Source: RGIG4140 sp045614025 (GTDB lineage: Bacteria; Pseudomonadota; Alphaproteobacteria; CAAHEQ01; UBA3637). Taken from it: 64,000 nt of DNA. Below the pieces are notes generated by a model. It searched no databases. It saw only the letters and a program-made list of their open reading frames with translations, and had not been told where the DNA came from. The DNA lies in NCBI GenBank assembly GCA_045614025.1, contig JAZLCE010000038.1, positions 1 to 64,000 on the forward strand. The letters run 5' to 3'. The translations under genes and the position numbers were made by a program. This document shows, one piece after another, positions 42,918-51,288 of the stretch; position 1 is the first letter of the stretch, and every line of letters starts with the position of its first letter.

Positions 42918-45134
42918 TTAACCTGTGATTGTTTGATCGAGGAATCCTGTCCATCTTTCAACTTCACCAATATCAATAATCCCATTAAACATATGTCTTA
43001 AAGCCGATTCGCGCAAGGTTGTTCCATTTAACTCATTAATCCAATAGTTAATGGCTTTTACTGTATCACCTTTTAACATTAATTCAAGGAAGGTTGTATC
43101 TGGCAAAATAATTTCAGAAACAGCAATACGCCCTTTAACACCTTTAAAATCACAATGCTTACACCCTGGACCTCTTAAATAAGTTGTTTCAAGAGCAATA
43201 TCACCAAATCCTGTTCTTAAACGTTCAATAATTGGTAAACTTAAACGTTCAGTTGCAGGAATTCTACAATGCGGACACAAGCGTCTAAACAAACGTTGAG
43301 CAGTTAACCCTTTAATAATTTCAGGATCCTTCAATTTAAATTCTTCAACACCCATATCTTTCAAACGAATTAAAATAGATGGTGCGTTGTTAGCGTGCAA
43401 AGTTGTCCACACATTGTGCCCTGAAAGAGCAGCTCTAAAAGCAAGGTCTGCAGCAGAAAGAGTACGAACTTCCCCGATCATCATGGAGTCAGGGTCAGAA
43501 CGAAGAGCAGCAGCCAAAGCCTTTGTAAACTCTCTTTCCTTTGCTTCTTCAATGGTTGCGTTTGTCACCGGCATTTGACGAGCCCCAGGAATTGGATATT
43601 CTGGAGGATCTTCCACCGTAATTAAGTTAACTTCATAGTTTCTTTCTTGCAACATTGCGATCATATTGCGTTGCAAGGTTGTTGATTTACCAGAACCTGT
43701 TGGTCCAGAAATAATAGTAATCCCTGTTGGTTCACCGCGAAGTTTATAAAAATCTTCTGTATCTTTTTTCGTAAATCCAAGTGATTCTAATGCACTATCT
43801 GATTCCGTGCTTTCTTCAGCATAAAGCAAACGCAAAACAACATAACGCGTACCGAAAGCAATTGGGTTGAATTGAAGACGAACACCAAGGATATTTCTTG
43901 GCAAAATTAATTTACCATGAGATCCACGCAAAGGGGTTCGACCCAATTTTTGAGCCGCTTGGTATTCGTTTTGTGCATAGTTGGCGTCAGAAATATCCGC
44001 AGAAGCAAAAGCAGCACGAACAAAGCTTTCACCCCATTCTTTTTTATATTCCATTTCTGTTTGCATCAAACCATTCACACGGAACATAACAATGGTGTTT
44101 TCAGCCACAACAATATGAATATCGGAAACGTGCATCGCAGCAGCACGAGAAATAATTGTAATAAAGTCACGTTGCATACGTGCTTGTGCTTGTTCAACAA
44201 CGTCTGGTTTCTCTGTAACTTCATCAGTATCTTCAGCATATGAGTTTTGAGCTGCATACTCATAAATTGTGCTAAGCACTGTCATTGGAACATATTCAGG
44301 CTTACCAATTTGAAGATTACGCTTTTTAACCAAATATTCAAAGCTTAAAACTTTACCATCATATTTATATGTTTCTGCAACAAAGTATCGACCATTTGAA
44401 AATAATGCCAACAAAGAACGCATATCATCTTTAAGTTGAAAAGTAGCGCCTGGCGCGGTGATACAAGTATTCCCGTTTGCAAACAATTTTTTCAAGAACA
44501 AAGGATTTGAATAGTGAACATATTCTAAATCTTCGGTTACTGTTTTTTCTTCTTTAACCTCTTCTTTCTTTTCTTCTTCATCTTTTTTAGAAACACTAAG
44601 TTCTGGCTCAGCTTGTTTCACAAAAGTTTTAGAACGTGGCGCTTGAGCCATTGGAATAATACCATCAGAAGAAGAAGTTGCAGGAACCATTTTTGTTCCT
44701 TCAATTTCTTCAGGCATATCTTTTGTTTCTTGTTCTTCGAAAACTTCAGTTGTTTCTTGTTCTTCGAAAACTTCTTTTGTTTCTTGTTCAACCACTTGTT
44801 CTGCATCTAAAGTTGAAGGAACTTCTAAAGAAGGCAAATCTGCATAATCATCAACAGACATGTCTATTTCCCTATGAATAGAAGAAAGCGGCGCTTTTGG
44901 AATGGGTGGAGCCATAAAAGGAGCTGCGGGATGATCAATGGTTGGGGAAAAAGACCTTTCTTCTTCCATATCAAAAGATGTTGATACACCAGATGTTTTT
45001 GAAAAAACATCTTCCCCATATTGATCATTTTGATCTGAATCAGGAATATCAATAGCAGAAACATCCAATAAATTAGATGATGAGCTTGTTCCTTCATCCT
45101 GATCTCTTGTCCCATTTTTATTCCAAAAATTCAT
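42918..45134 (-). CDS. pilQ: Type IVb pilus assembly ATPase (PilQ / GspE-like)
   Basis: Secretion ATPase of 738 residues that powers pilin polymerisation. The first 200 residues are acidic, low-complexity and probably disordered, including nine-residue repeats of the form EVFEEQETT. The ATPase core follows: ARMQRDFITIISRAAAMHVS, Walker A GPTGSGKSTT, Asp box VEDPPEYPIPGARQ, Walker B MMIGEVRT, His box SGHNVWTTLHANNAPS, and C-terminal zinc motif CPHC...CKHC. The ATG at 45134 follows AAAAGGGG; the upstream TTG at 45152 is rejected. R64 PilQ is this ATPase, not the PilQ secretin of other type IV systems. Confidence 0.88.
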   Translation of the reverse strand: MNFWNKNGTRDQDEGTSSSSNLLDVSAIDIPDSDQNDQYGEDVFSKTSGVSTSFDMEEERSFSPTIDHPAAPFMAPPIPKAPLSSIHREIDMSVDDYADLPSLEVPSTLDAEQVVEQETKEVFEEQETTEVFEEQETKDMPEEIEGTKMVPATSSSDGIIPMAQAPRSKTFVKQAEPELSVSKKDEEEKKEEVKEEKTVTEDLEYVHYSNPLFLKKLFANGNTCITAPGATFQLKDDMRSLLALFSNGRYFVAETYKYDGKVLSFEYLVKKRNLQIGKPEYVPMTVLSTIYEYAAQNSYAEDTDEVTEKPDVVEQAQARMQRDFITIISRAAAMHVSDIHIVVAENTIVMFRVNGLMQTEMEYKKEWGESFVRAAFASADISDANYAQNEYQAAQKLGRTPLRGSHGKLILPRNILGVRLQFNPIAFGTRYVVLRLLYAEESTESDSALESLGFTKKDTEDFYKLRGEPTGITIISGPTGSGKSTTLQRNMIAMLQERNYEVNLITVEDPPEYPIPGARQMPVTNATIEEAKEREFTKALAAALRSDPDSMMIGEVRTLSAADLAFRAALSGHNVWTTLHANNAPSILIRLKDMGVEEFKLKDPEIIKGLTAQRLFRRLCPHCRIPATERLSLPIIERLRTGFGDIALETTYLRGPGCKHCDFKGVKGRIAVSEIILPDTTFLELMLKGDTVKAINYWINELNGTTLRESALRHMFNGIIDIGEVERWTGFLDQTITG
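44725..44789 (-). repeat. 27-bp tandem repeat inside the ATPase gene
   Basis: About 2.4 copies of a 27-base unit, plus-strand GTTTCTTGTTCTTCGAAAAC..., starting at 44725, 44752 and 44779. It encodes nine-residue EVFEEQETx units in the disordered N-terminal region. The period is a multiple of three, so copy-number change keeps the frame. Confidence 0.8.
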
Positions 45135-45181
45135 TTTGTCCCCTTTTGACAAACTTAAACGTTCTTTGTAATATTCTTTTA

Positions 45182-46234
45182 TTATTCAACTTCAACAACT
45201 TCTTCTGAAGATTCGGAAGATGTGTCTACAACTGTTTTTGGTGATGCAAGTAAAATAACTTCAACTCTTCCTGCAAATGAAACTTGAACAGAATCTCTGT
45301 CTACACGTAAAATCTTATGGCCTGTTTTTAAACGTTGACCTTTTTTAACATTTAAAACAGTTCCATCTTCTTTATTTTCAAGACGAGCTGTTAATCTTCC
45401 TTTTAATCCTCTCACACCAAGTAATGAGTAAAGAGAAGAGGCAGATTGGCCAATTGACCCTGAAAATTCAGATTCATCAACTGGTGCTGGTTCTGGAGCT
45501 GAAACAACTGGTTTTGGTTCTTCTTTTGGAGCAGCTTCAACAACTGGTGCTGGCATATTTTTTGCCGCTTCCTTTTCTGCCAAAGCTTCCGTTCTAAGTT
45601 TATTTCTAAGTTCTTCCGCTTCAGCAATTTGTTGTTCAATAGCTTCTGTTTCAGCTTTTTTCTTTTCCATTTCAATGCGAATATTTTCTTGTTCTTGCCA
45701 CCAATTAATACGGGAACGAACAACATCTTCACGTTTAGCAATTTCGTCTAAACGGGCTTGTCTATATTTCGCACGTAAAGCTTCTAAGTTATTTTTAAGT
45801 TCTTCTTTTTGACTTTGCAATTTTAAAAAGACATTACCTCTTTCTAAATCAGCCATTTCTTGGAAAACTTCCGTTGTAATACGACCCAACAATTGTTCAC
45901 TTGGCATATCTTTTGAAGATAAAGATTCACCCATTGGAGCTGGCCCAGTGACCAATGTTTCATTAATACCTGGAAGTGTTGCCATTTCAATACTTCCTAA
46001 AGATGGTCGACCAGGGAAATCCACAATTTTATCTGGATTGATACTCACATTATCGCCGATTAATTCATCAACGGCTTTTGTTTTTTCAACATTAGGGATA
46101 TTTGCTTGGTCTTCTTGTTTAACTTCAACAGCCGGCGCATTACTTGCCCCTTCTGTCTGAGCCATCACTGGTGAAACTAATGAGGTTGTTGATAAAACAA
46201 GTGCTCCTAATAAAATTAATGTTTTATTTTGCAT
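45182..46234 (-). CDS. pilP: Type IVb pilus biogenesis protein PilP-like
   Basis: A 350-residue periplasmic protein. Sec signal peptide at 1-25 (LILLGALVLSTTSLVSPVMA). A long coiled-coil region follows (about 110-220, rich in Lys/Glu/Arg with QEQENIRIEMEKKKAETE), then a Pro/Glu/Ala hinge and a C-terminal beta domain of about 85 residues (SLYSLLGVRGLKGRLTARLE, KGQRLKTGHKILRVDRDSVQ), which matches the PilP/HR-type domain that bridges platform and secretin. Its ATG lies inside the end of pilO (11-base overlap), with AAGGGAG as ribosome site. Confidence 0.8.
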   Translation of the reverse strand: MQNKTLILLGALVLSTTSLVSPVMAQTEGASNAPAVEVKQEDQANIPNVEKTKAVDELIGDNVSINPDKIVDFPGRPSLGSIEMATLPGINETLVTGPAPMGESLSSKDMPSEQLLGRITTEVFQEMADLERGNVFLKLQSQKEELKNNLEALRAKYRQARLDEIAKREDVVRSRINWWQEQENIRIEMEKKKAETEAIEQQIAEAEELRNKLRTEALAEKEAAKNMPAPVVEAAPKEEPKPVVSAPEPAPVDESEFSGSIGQSASSLYSLLGVRGLKGRLTARLENKEDGTVLNVKKGQRLKTGHKILRVDRDSVQVSFAGRVEVILLASPKTVVDTSSESSEEVVEVE

Positions 46235-47591
46235 AGATTCTCCCTTCATATTTCCATTTATTCGGATCGTCTGGTTCTGTTAACGGATTAAATTCAATTT
46301 TTGTCAATTCTAAACCCGGGAATTTATTAAAGAATGTTAACCATTCAAATGGGGTATAGGATGAGGTGATAGAAAAGATAAAATAAACATACTCTTGTTG
46401 ATGCTCTGGTTTTGAACCATCTGGATTATCTGGTGGATCTAAAACCGTTTTACGTTGAAATTCAATGGATAAATTAATTGCTTGTTTGATATCTGTTAAT
46501 TCTTCCCATAATTGTTGTTCCGTATAAAGTGGAACCGAAGCTATTAATGGAATATCATAAAAAGAAACACTTCCATTTGCTGAAGCACCATCTTTGCTGA
46601 TTTGAATATTCACATTCGTCATCTTATATTCATTAAGTGCAGCTTTAATCCAACGAATTCTCGGAGGGTTTGACCAAACAGAAGAATCCCCTCTAGCCCA
46701 TGAGGTTGTTAATCCTGAACTGGTGCAAGAAACAATTCCTAATGCCCAACCAGGAATATTAAGTGTTTTTAATTGATATGCATTATTCCAACATTTATTT
46801 AAAAATGTTTTTGTATCAGGAATTTTTTCCCAAGGTTTTGGTTTTTCTGGCGTTGGTTCAACTGGTCTAATAATTTCTGGAATTGCAATTGGTTCAATTT
46901 TTTCTTCTTGTTGTATAACAGGTGTAAACACCGTAAACATAGAATAAACAAAACTGATTAAAGCAATCACAAGAGCAATACCGATAACCAATAAAATTTG
47001 GTTTTTCTTCTTTGCCCCTAATTCTTCTAAACGAACACGAACACGAGATTCCCTAACAATAGATTCAATTGACCGTGTAACAGCGCCTTCAACATTCCAT
47101 TCCGCTGGAACAATTTTCATATCCCAATCCGGAACGCTCATCATCCGGTAAAAAGCAGCTTCGGCCTCTTCTTCTGTTTTGAAAAGAACATCATTTTCAG
47201 ACAAAATCAAATCGTTTCTAACAGCGATAAAATACCAACCTTCTTCAACTTTAAAAACACCGCAAATAGATGTTTTATCAGATAAAGCAGAGGCTATTGT
47301 TGCCGCCAAAGAAAGCTCACCGGTGCGATGCCCCATAGAGGTACGACCCAAACCATACTGAGGAGAAGCCGTGATGCGCAAACAGTATAAGTCTGAATCC
47401 GCATCTGTCTCCATTGCCTCTCTGATTTCAGGAGATGGATTATCAGGATCTTGAAGTGGTTGCCAAATCAATCCAACAGCATATTTAACCTTTTTAATAA
47501 CAACAGTTCCCCGTTCAACCATCTCTGATGGAGAAAGTTGAATATCGCTTGGCGCTGTTGTTCCTATTAAGGCATCGCGTTCATCTGTCAT
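46224..47591 (-). CDS. pilO: Type IVb pilus biogenesis protein PilO-like
   Basis: A 455-residue bitopic inner-membrane protein. A cytosolic N-terminal domain of about 200 residues (with GLIWQPLQDPDNPSPEI and VEEGWYFIAVRNDLILSEND) resembles the actin-like-binding N-domain of R64-type PilO2. One membrane helix at about 203-225 (ILLVIGIALVIALISFVYSM) is followed by a periplasmic domain that would contact PilP and PilN. AAGGAG precedes the start, 13 bases after the secretin gene. Family assignment rests mostly on the architecture and operon position. Confidence 0.75.
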   Translation of the reverse strand: MTDERDALIGTTAPSDIQLSPSEMVERGTVVIKKVKYAVGLIWQPLQDPDNPSPEIREAMETDADSDLYCLRITASPQYGLGRTSMGHRTGELSLAATIASALSDKTSICGVFKVEEGWYFIAVRNDLILSENDVLFKTEEEAEAAFYRMMSVPDWDMKIVPAEWNVEGAVTRSIESIVRESRVRVRLEELGAKKKNQILLVIGIALVIALISFVYSMFTVFTPVIQQEEKIEPIAIPEIIRPVEPTPEKPKPWEKIPDTKTFLNKCWNNAYQLKTLNIPGWALGIVSCTSSGLTTSWARGDSSVWSNPPRIRWIKAALNEYKMTNVNIQISKDGASANGSVSFYDIPLIASVPLYTEQQLWEELTDIKQAINLSIEFQRKTVLDPPDNPDGSKPEHQQEYVYFIFSITSSYTPFEWLTFFNKFPGLELTKIEFNPLTEPDDPNKWKYEGRIYAK

Positions 47592-47604
47592 TCTTTAAGG
47601 CTCC

Positions 47605-49263
47605 TTAAAAATCTCTCATGCGGGATTCTGCAGAAAGCGGTGATTCCAAAACTTCTGGGGTTAACAAGATAACAAGAACATCTCTCACATTATCATTCAA
47701 AGCACCACCGCCTAAAATACCGATTTTTGCTTTGCCGATACCTGTTGTTGTCATTCTATCTTGAACTTTTTCAAAACCTGTCAACACAAGTGTTGAACCT
47801 GAACGCATTGCGATTTCTTGAATAAATCCACGCGTTTGAATTTTTGGTAATTGAACAACTGTGCTCGCATCATCAGCAACATCACTATCATCTTCTTCAT
47901 CACTATCATCTGAATCTGATGTTTCACTTTCTAATGTATCAGCATTTGTTTGAGCACCCGTAGATGTGAAGTTTGTCAAAGAAACCAAATCTGTTAAATT
48001 TAAAGAGAACATTAAAATTAAATTTCCATGATTTAAAATTCTTGGTAAAACTTCCATCATAAAACCATAATTCAATGTATCTGTTTCCATATCAACATCA
48101 ACACTTCGATCTGTCCCACTACCTGATGTTGAAACATTTGTTTCTTTCACATAGTTTTCTTGTGTTGTAATTTGAATTGGTGCCACTTTATTATTTAAAG
48201 TTGTTGCACTTGCTGATGTGACCAAAGATGTTTTACCCAAAACAGAGAATGCTTGAATAATGGCTTTTGAATTCGTCCATTTTGAATCTGGCTTCAATAA
48301 CATCATTGATAATGTTCCAGCAGTTGCGGCACCGCTCAAAGAATATGCACTTGAGAATGTTCCCAAAACATCAGCATTGTTGAAAACCAAGCCTAAATCA
48401 AATCCATAATTATCTTGATTTGTAACTGAAACTTGCAATACTTTCACAGAAATTGCAACTTGACGAGATAATTTTTGGTTGAATGCATTAATCCAATCAG
48501 ATGCCTCTTTAATAATAAATGGGCTGGCTGTAATTGTAACCGTACCTGCAACACGGCTAAATGAAAGTTGCCCTTCTTCACCAACAATTTGATTCAAACT
48601 GTTTTCAATATTATCCCATAAAGCTAAATTTGCTGAAGAAGTTAATGTTGAAGTTGAATTTGAAGAACTGTTATCTGAACTACCCATTGCAGCACCACTT
48701 AATGAATTTGAAATGCTTGTTTCAACAGGTAAGGCATAGATATTAAAAATACGTGTTTCTTGGCTATAAAAACTAATTGTTTTATCTTTATAACGCCACC
48801 AAACACCATATCTATTTGCAATATAATCTAATAATCCACTCAATGTTCCAGTGTAGTTAATTGGAATTGTTTCAGCAGGAATTTCTTTTGATGCTTTCAA
48901 ACTATCTAAACGCACATGAAGACCCGTTGCGTCTGAAATTTCGTTAGCCAAGAAAGGTAAACTTGCTTCTTCCGAAATCGTAATCGTTAAAGCATCTTCT
49001 TCTTCCATTTCTGGTGGCAAATTATCACCTTGAGAAATTTTAACACTGGTGTTTCCTAACCAAATATCTTCTTTTGTGCGAACAGTATCTGTTGTTTCAG
49101 GAAGATCCGGAATAGTTGCTTGTTGCAAATAATCTTCCGTTCTTTCTAAAACAGTTTCAATTTTTGCATCGGTTTTCTCTGCATACTTATTACAAGCCGT
49201 TAAGGAAAAGCTTGTTGCAAGCACTGCCATTGTTAAAAATAATTTGACGGGTTTAATCAGCAT
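47605..49263 (-). CDS. pilN: Type IVb pilus outer-membrane secretin lipoprotein (PilN-like)
   Basis: Forms the gated outer-membrane channel for the pilus. A 552-residue lipoprotein: signal ending LTAC, lipidation at about Cys24. The N-terminal domain (about 90-190) has the secretin STN/N0 look (LHVRLDSLKASKEIPAE, LSGLLDYIANRYGVWWRYKD). The C-terminal secretin domain includes ISVKVLQVSVTNQDNYGFDL, LNNKVAPIQIT and, near the end, a short acidic low-complexity insert (DSDDSDEEDDSD) before the VQLPKIQTRGF region and the closing VLVILLTPEV strand. The second of two ATG codons (49263) has better spacing to AGGAG. It overlaps the upstream gene by 11 bases. Confidence 0.87.
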   Translation of the reverse strand: MLIKPVKLFLTMAVLATSFSLTACNKYAEKTDAKIETVLERTEDYLQQATIPDLPETTDTVRTKEDIWLGNTSVKISQGDNLPPEMEEEDALTITISEEASLPFLANEISDATGLHVRLDSLKASKEIPAETIPINYTGTLSGLLDYIANRYGVWWRYKDKTISFYSQETRIFNIYALPVETSISNSLSGAAMGSSDNSSSNSTSTLTSSANLALWDNIENSLNQIVGEEGQLSFSRVAGTVTITASPFIIKEASDWINAFNQKLSRQVAISVKVLQVSVTNQDNYGFDLGLVFNNADVLGTFSSAYSLSGAATAGTLSMMLLKPDSKWTNSKAIIQAFSVLGKTSLVTSASATTLNNKVAPIQITTQENYVKETNVSTSGSGTDRSVDVDMETDTLNYGFMMEVLPRILNHGNLILMFSLNLTDLVSLTNFTSTGAQTNADTLESETSDSDDSDEEDDSDVADDASTVVQLPKIQTRGFIQEIAMRSGSTLVLTGFEKVQDRMTTTGIGKAKIGILGGGALNDNVRDVLVILLTPEVLESPLSAESRMRDF

Positions 49264-50056
49264 TTTCATTCTCCTGCGAACTTATGACCAACACTCTATT
49301 TCCTTTATAAAACGTTCCAATTGGAGCCGGCGTTGCGCGTGCAAATGAACGAATAAACGCGGCCGCAACTTCAGTAAAGCTTCCTCTAAAAACAACTCCT
49401 GCTTCTAAATGGTAATTTCTATCAATTTTCCAAACAACAGTCCAACCAGAAGCTTCACCCCATTGACGCAACAAATCTCTCATTGTGTCACCTGCTTTAG
49501 CTTCCCAATCATGATTTCCTTCCCCATAAGCAATTTTATCATTCAATGTTACAGGTCTTAATGTTTGTTCTTCAGTTACTGTTGTTTGAACTTCTTTTTG
49601 AGTTTCTGATTTAAATAATTGATTTGAACAATCTTCCCCATTGCAAACAACTGATGCATTATCAACAGGGGTCAAAGCTAAATCTTTTTGTTCTTGTTCT
49701 CTTTGAGCAATTTTTTCTTTCACTGATAATCCTTGCTCAATCATTGGAACGGAAATGGAAACTGGGGCCATTTGAACGGCATATGCAGAATCTGTTGCAA
49801 CCGCCATTTGGCCATAAGCTGGAGCTTGCCCTAACATCACATCTGCATCTTCAAATGAAACAATGCAAGCACTTGGATTTTCTGGTGAACAAATACCTGT
49901 TTCAACACTAAAAGCCGGAGCAACTTCATGACGAGCAACATCTGGCTCTATCATTTCTTCCCCCGAACCTTCTAAAGAAGTACATCCACTCAACATACCC
50001 ACATTAAGAAACAACAAACCGGCAATCATTGTTTGTTTTAAAAACATTTGTTTCAT
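49253..50056 (-). CDS. TcpQ/PilL-domain pilus lipoprotein
   Basis: A 267-residue lipoprotein (lipobox LSGC, lipidation at about Cys25). The middle is extended and Gln/Glu-rich with one Cys pair (VVCNGEDCSN). The last 85 residues form a TcpQ/PilL-type domain: GDTMRDLLRQWGEASGWTVV, WKIDRNYHLEAGVVFRGSF and a terminal NRVLVISS strand. TcpQ-type proteins pair with the secretin and promote its insertion. The ATG at 50056 follows AAAGGGAG; a longer frame to 50080 would overlap the upstream gene. It overlaps pilN by 11 bases. Confidence 0.8.
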   Translation of the reverse strand: MKQMFLKQTMIAGLLFLNVGMLSGCTSLEGSGEEMIEPDVARHEVAPAFSVETGICSPENPSACIVSFEDADVMLGQAPAYGQMAVATDSAYAVQMAPVSISVPMIEQGLSVKEKIAQREQEQKDLALTPVDNASVVCNGEDCSNQLFKSETQKEVQTTVTEEQTLRPVTLNDKIAYGEGNHDWEAKAGDTMRDLLRQWGEASGWTVVWKIDRNYHLEAGVVFRGSFTEVAAAFIRSFARATPAPIGTFYKGNRVLVISSQENENAD

Positions 50057-50073
50057 TTCAACTCCCTTTCCAA

Positions 50074-51102
50074 TTACCAATTAATAACTCTTTTTTCTTT
50101 ACCGGTCGATTTAACAGAAATAGCCGGCTCTTTTTTCACCATTCTTAAAACAAGACTATCTTCTGGTCTTTCAACATAATCAACAACCAATTGATGTTTT
50201 GATAAACCCGCCCCCATCAAAATCTTTTCAACAAGACGTAATCTTTTTTCTTGCAAATAAGGTTTTTCTTTACTTAAACGCACTTGAACAACATATCTTG
50301 GATCTTGCAATGCTCTATATGAAAAAGCTTTTACCCATTTAATTGTTTTACCTGAAAAATCCGTTGCATTTGGATAGAATGAAACTTTCAAATCCATTGG
50401 CATAATCAAAGGCAATTTTTCATTTGTTTTAGCTGCCTCAACAATTTTATCTGCATAAACCGAGGAATATGTATTCATCACAGGCCTTGGAAAACTTTCA
50501 TTCATTTGCGTTTTCTTTGGTTTAGTAGCCCCACCTTTTAAAGGCAACAACAATGGTTTTTTATCTGATGAAACACCAGCTGTTTCATAAGCACCAGATA
50601 AAATATCATTAATATCATCATCAGTTGAAGATACCAACTTTTCCTTTTCAGACTTTAAAACATCAGATGTTGATTTTTTAACCAATTTTGGAGATTTGCG
50701 TGAAACAGCTTCACTATAAATTTTTTCCGTTTGCTTTGTTCCACCGGTTAACTTTCTTTCAACCGCCATTTGTTCTGATACAGGCGTTACTTCCGTTTGA
50801 GTCACAACAACAACAGGAAGTTCTTTTTCCACCTTTCTCGTCACTTGAACAGGCTTTTCCTCAACGCTTTCTTCTACCGTTTGCAATAAATACGTTGGGA
50901 CAACAAAATCACCCTCAGCCGTTACCGTGGCAACATCTTCATCTGCCAAATTTTTAGCATCCATTAAACGTTCTTGAACAGAGCTTTCTCTTGGATCCCC
51001 ATCCCCTTGCGCAATTTCCAAACTTTCAAACGAACCTGCAAAAGAAGTGGCCGAAAACAAACCAAAGGCACAAACAAAGAGAAGAATTTTTTGTTGAAAC
51101 AT
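50074..51102 (-). CDS. Periplasmic pilus-operon protein with OmpA-like C-terminal domain
   Basis: A 342-residue exported protein, first gene of the pilus operon. Signal peptide at 1-22 (LLFVCAFGLFSATSFA). The middle 180 residues are charged, Val/Thr/Lys-rich and likely disordered. The last 110 residues resemble an OmpA/peptidoglycan-binding domain: DLKVSFYPNATDFSGKTIKW, DPRYVVQVRLS, then LQEKRLRLVEKILMGAGLSK and HQLVVDYVERP, i.e. strand, helix, R-x-x-x-V-x-x-x-L, G-hook, strand. That would anchor the machine to the cell wall (inference). The canonical Asp/Arg ligand pair of OmpA domains is not obvious, so peptidoglycan binding is uncertain. Confidence 0.65.
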   Translation of the reverse strand: MFQQKILLFVCAFGLFSATSFAGSFESLEIAQGDGDPRESSVQERLMDAKNLADEDVATVTAEGDFVVPTYLLQTVEESVEEKPVQVTRKVEKELPVVVVTQTEVTPVSEQMAVERKLTGGTKQTEKIYSEAVSRKSPKLVKKSTSDVLKSEKEKLVSSTDDDINDILSGAYETAGVSSDKKPLLLPLKGGATKPKKTQMNESFPRPVMNTYSSVYADKIVEAAKTNEKLPLIMPMDLKVSFYPNATDFSGKTIKWVKAFSYRALQDPRYVVQVRLSKEKPYLQEKRLRLVEKILMGAGLSKHQLVVDYVERPEDSLVLRMVKKEPAISVKSTGKEKRVINW

Positions 51103-51195
51103 GTCTTTACTATCCCCCTGAAAAACATATATTTTTCTTTATTCCATCCAAAAAGAGAATTATTTTTAAACTCTTAAAGCTACAGAATATGTTTC

Positions 51196-51224
51196 ATATT
51201 ACAACTTTGAAAATGAAGTTGCAA
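51196..51224 (-). promoter_or_regulatory. Putative promoter of the pilus operon
   Basis: Minus strand: TTGCAA (51224-51219), 17-base spacer, TAATAT (51201-51196). The leader before the first gene would be about 85 bases. Confidence 0.5.
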
Positions 51225-51288
51225 GAAAAAAAATGCGTTCTATCTGCAAAAAGTTGTTTTTTTTAAAAGAGTTGGAATTTTTTAATTT

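Noticed and set aside
43387..44243. Several plus-strand frames of 60-108 codons opposite the pilus ATPase
   Set aside because: The minus-strand frame has full ATPase motifs; the plus-strand frames have no promoter, ribosome site or family features.
44725..44789. CRISPR-like repeats
   Set aside because: The units are adjacent with no spacers and encode an in-frame repeat in the ATPase.
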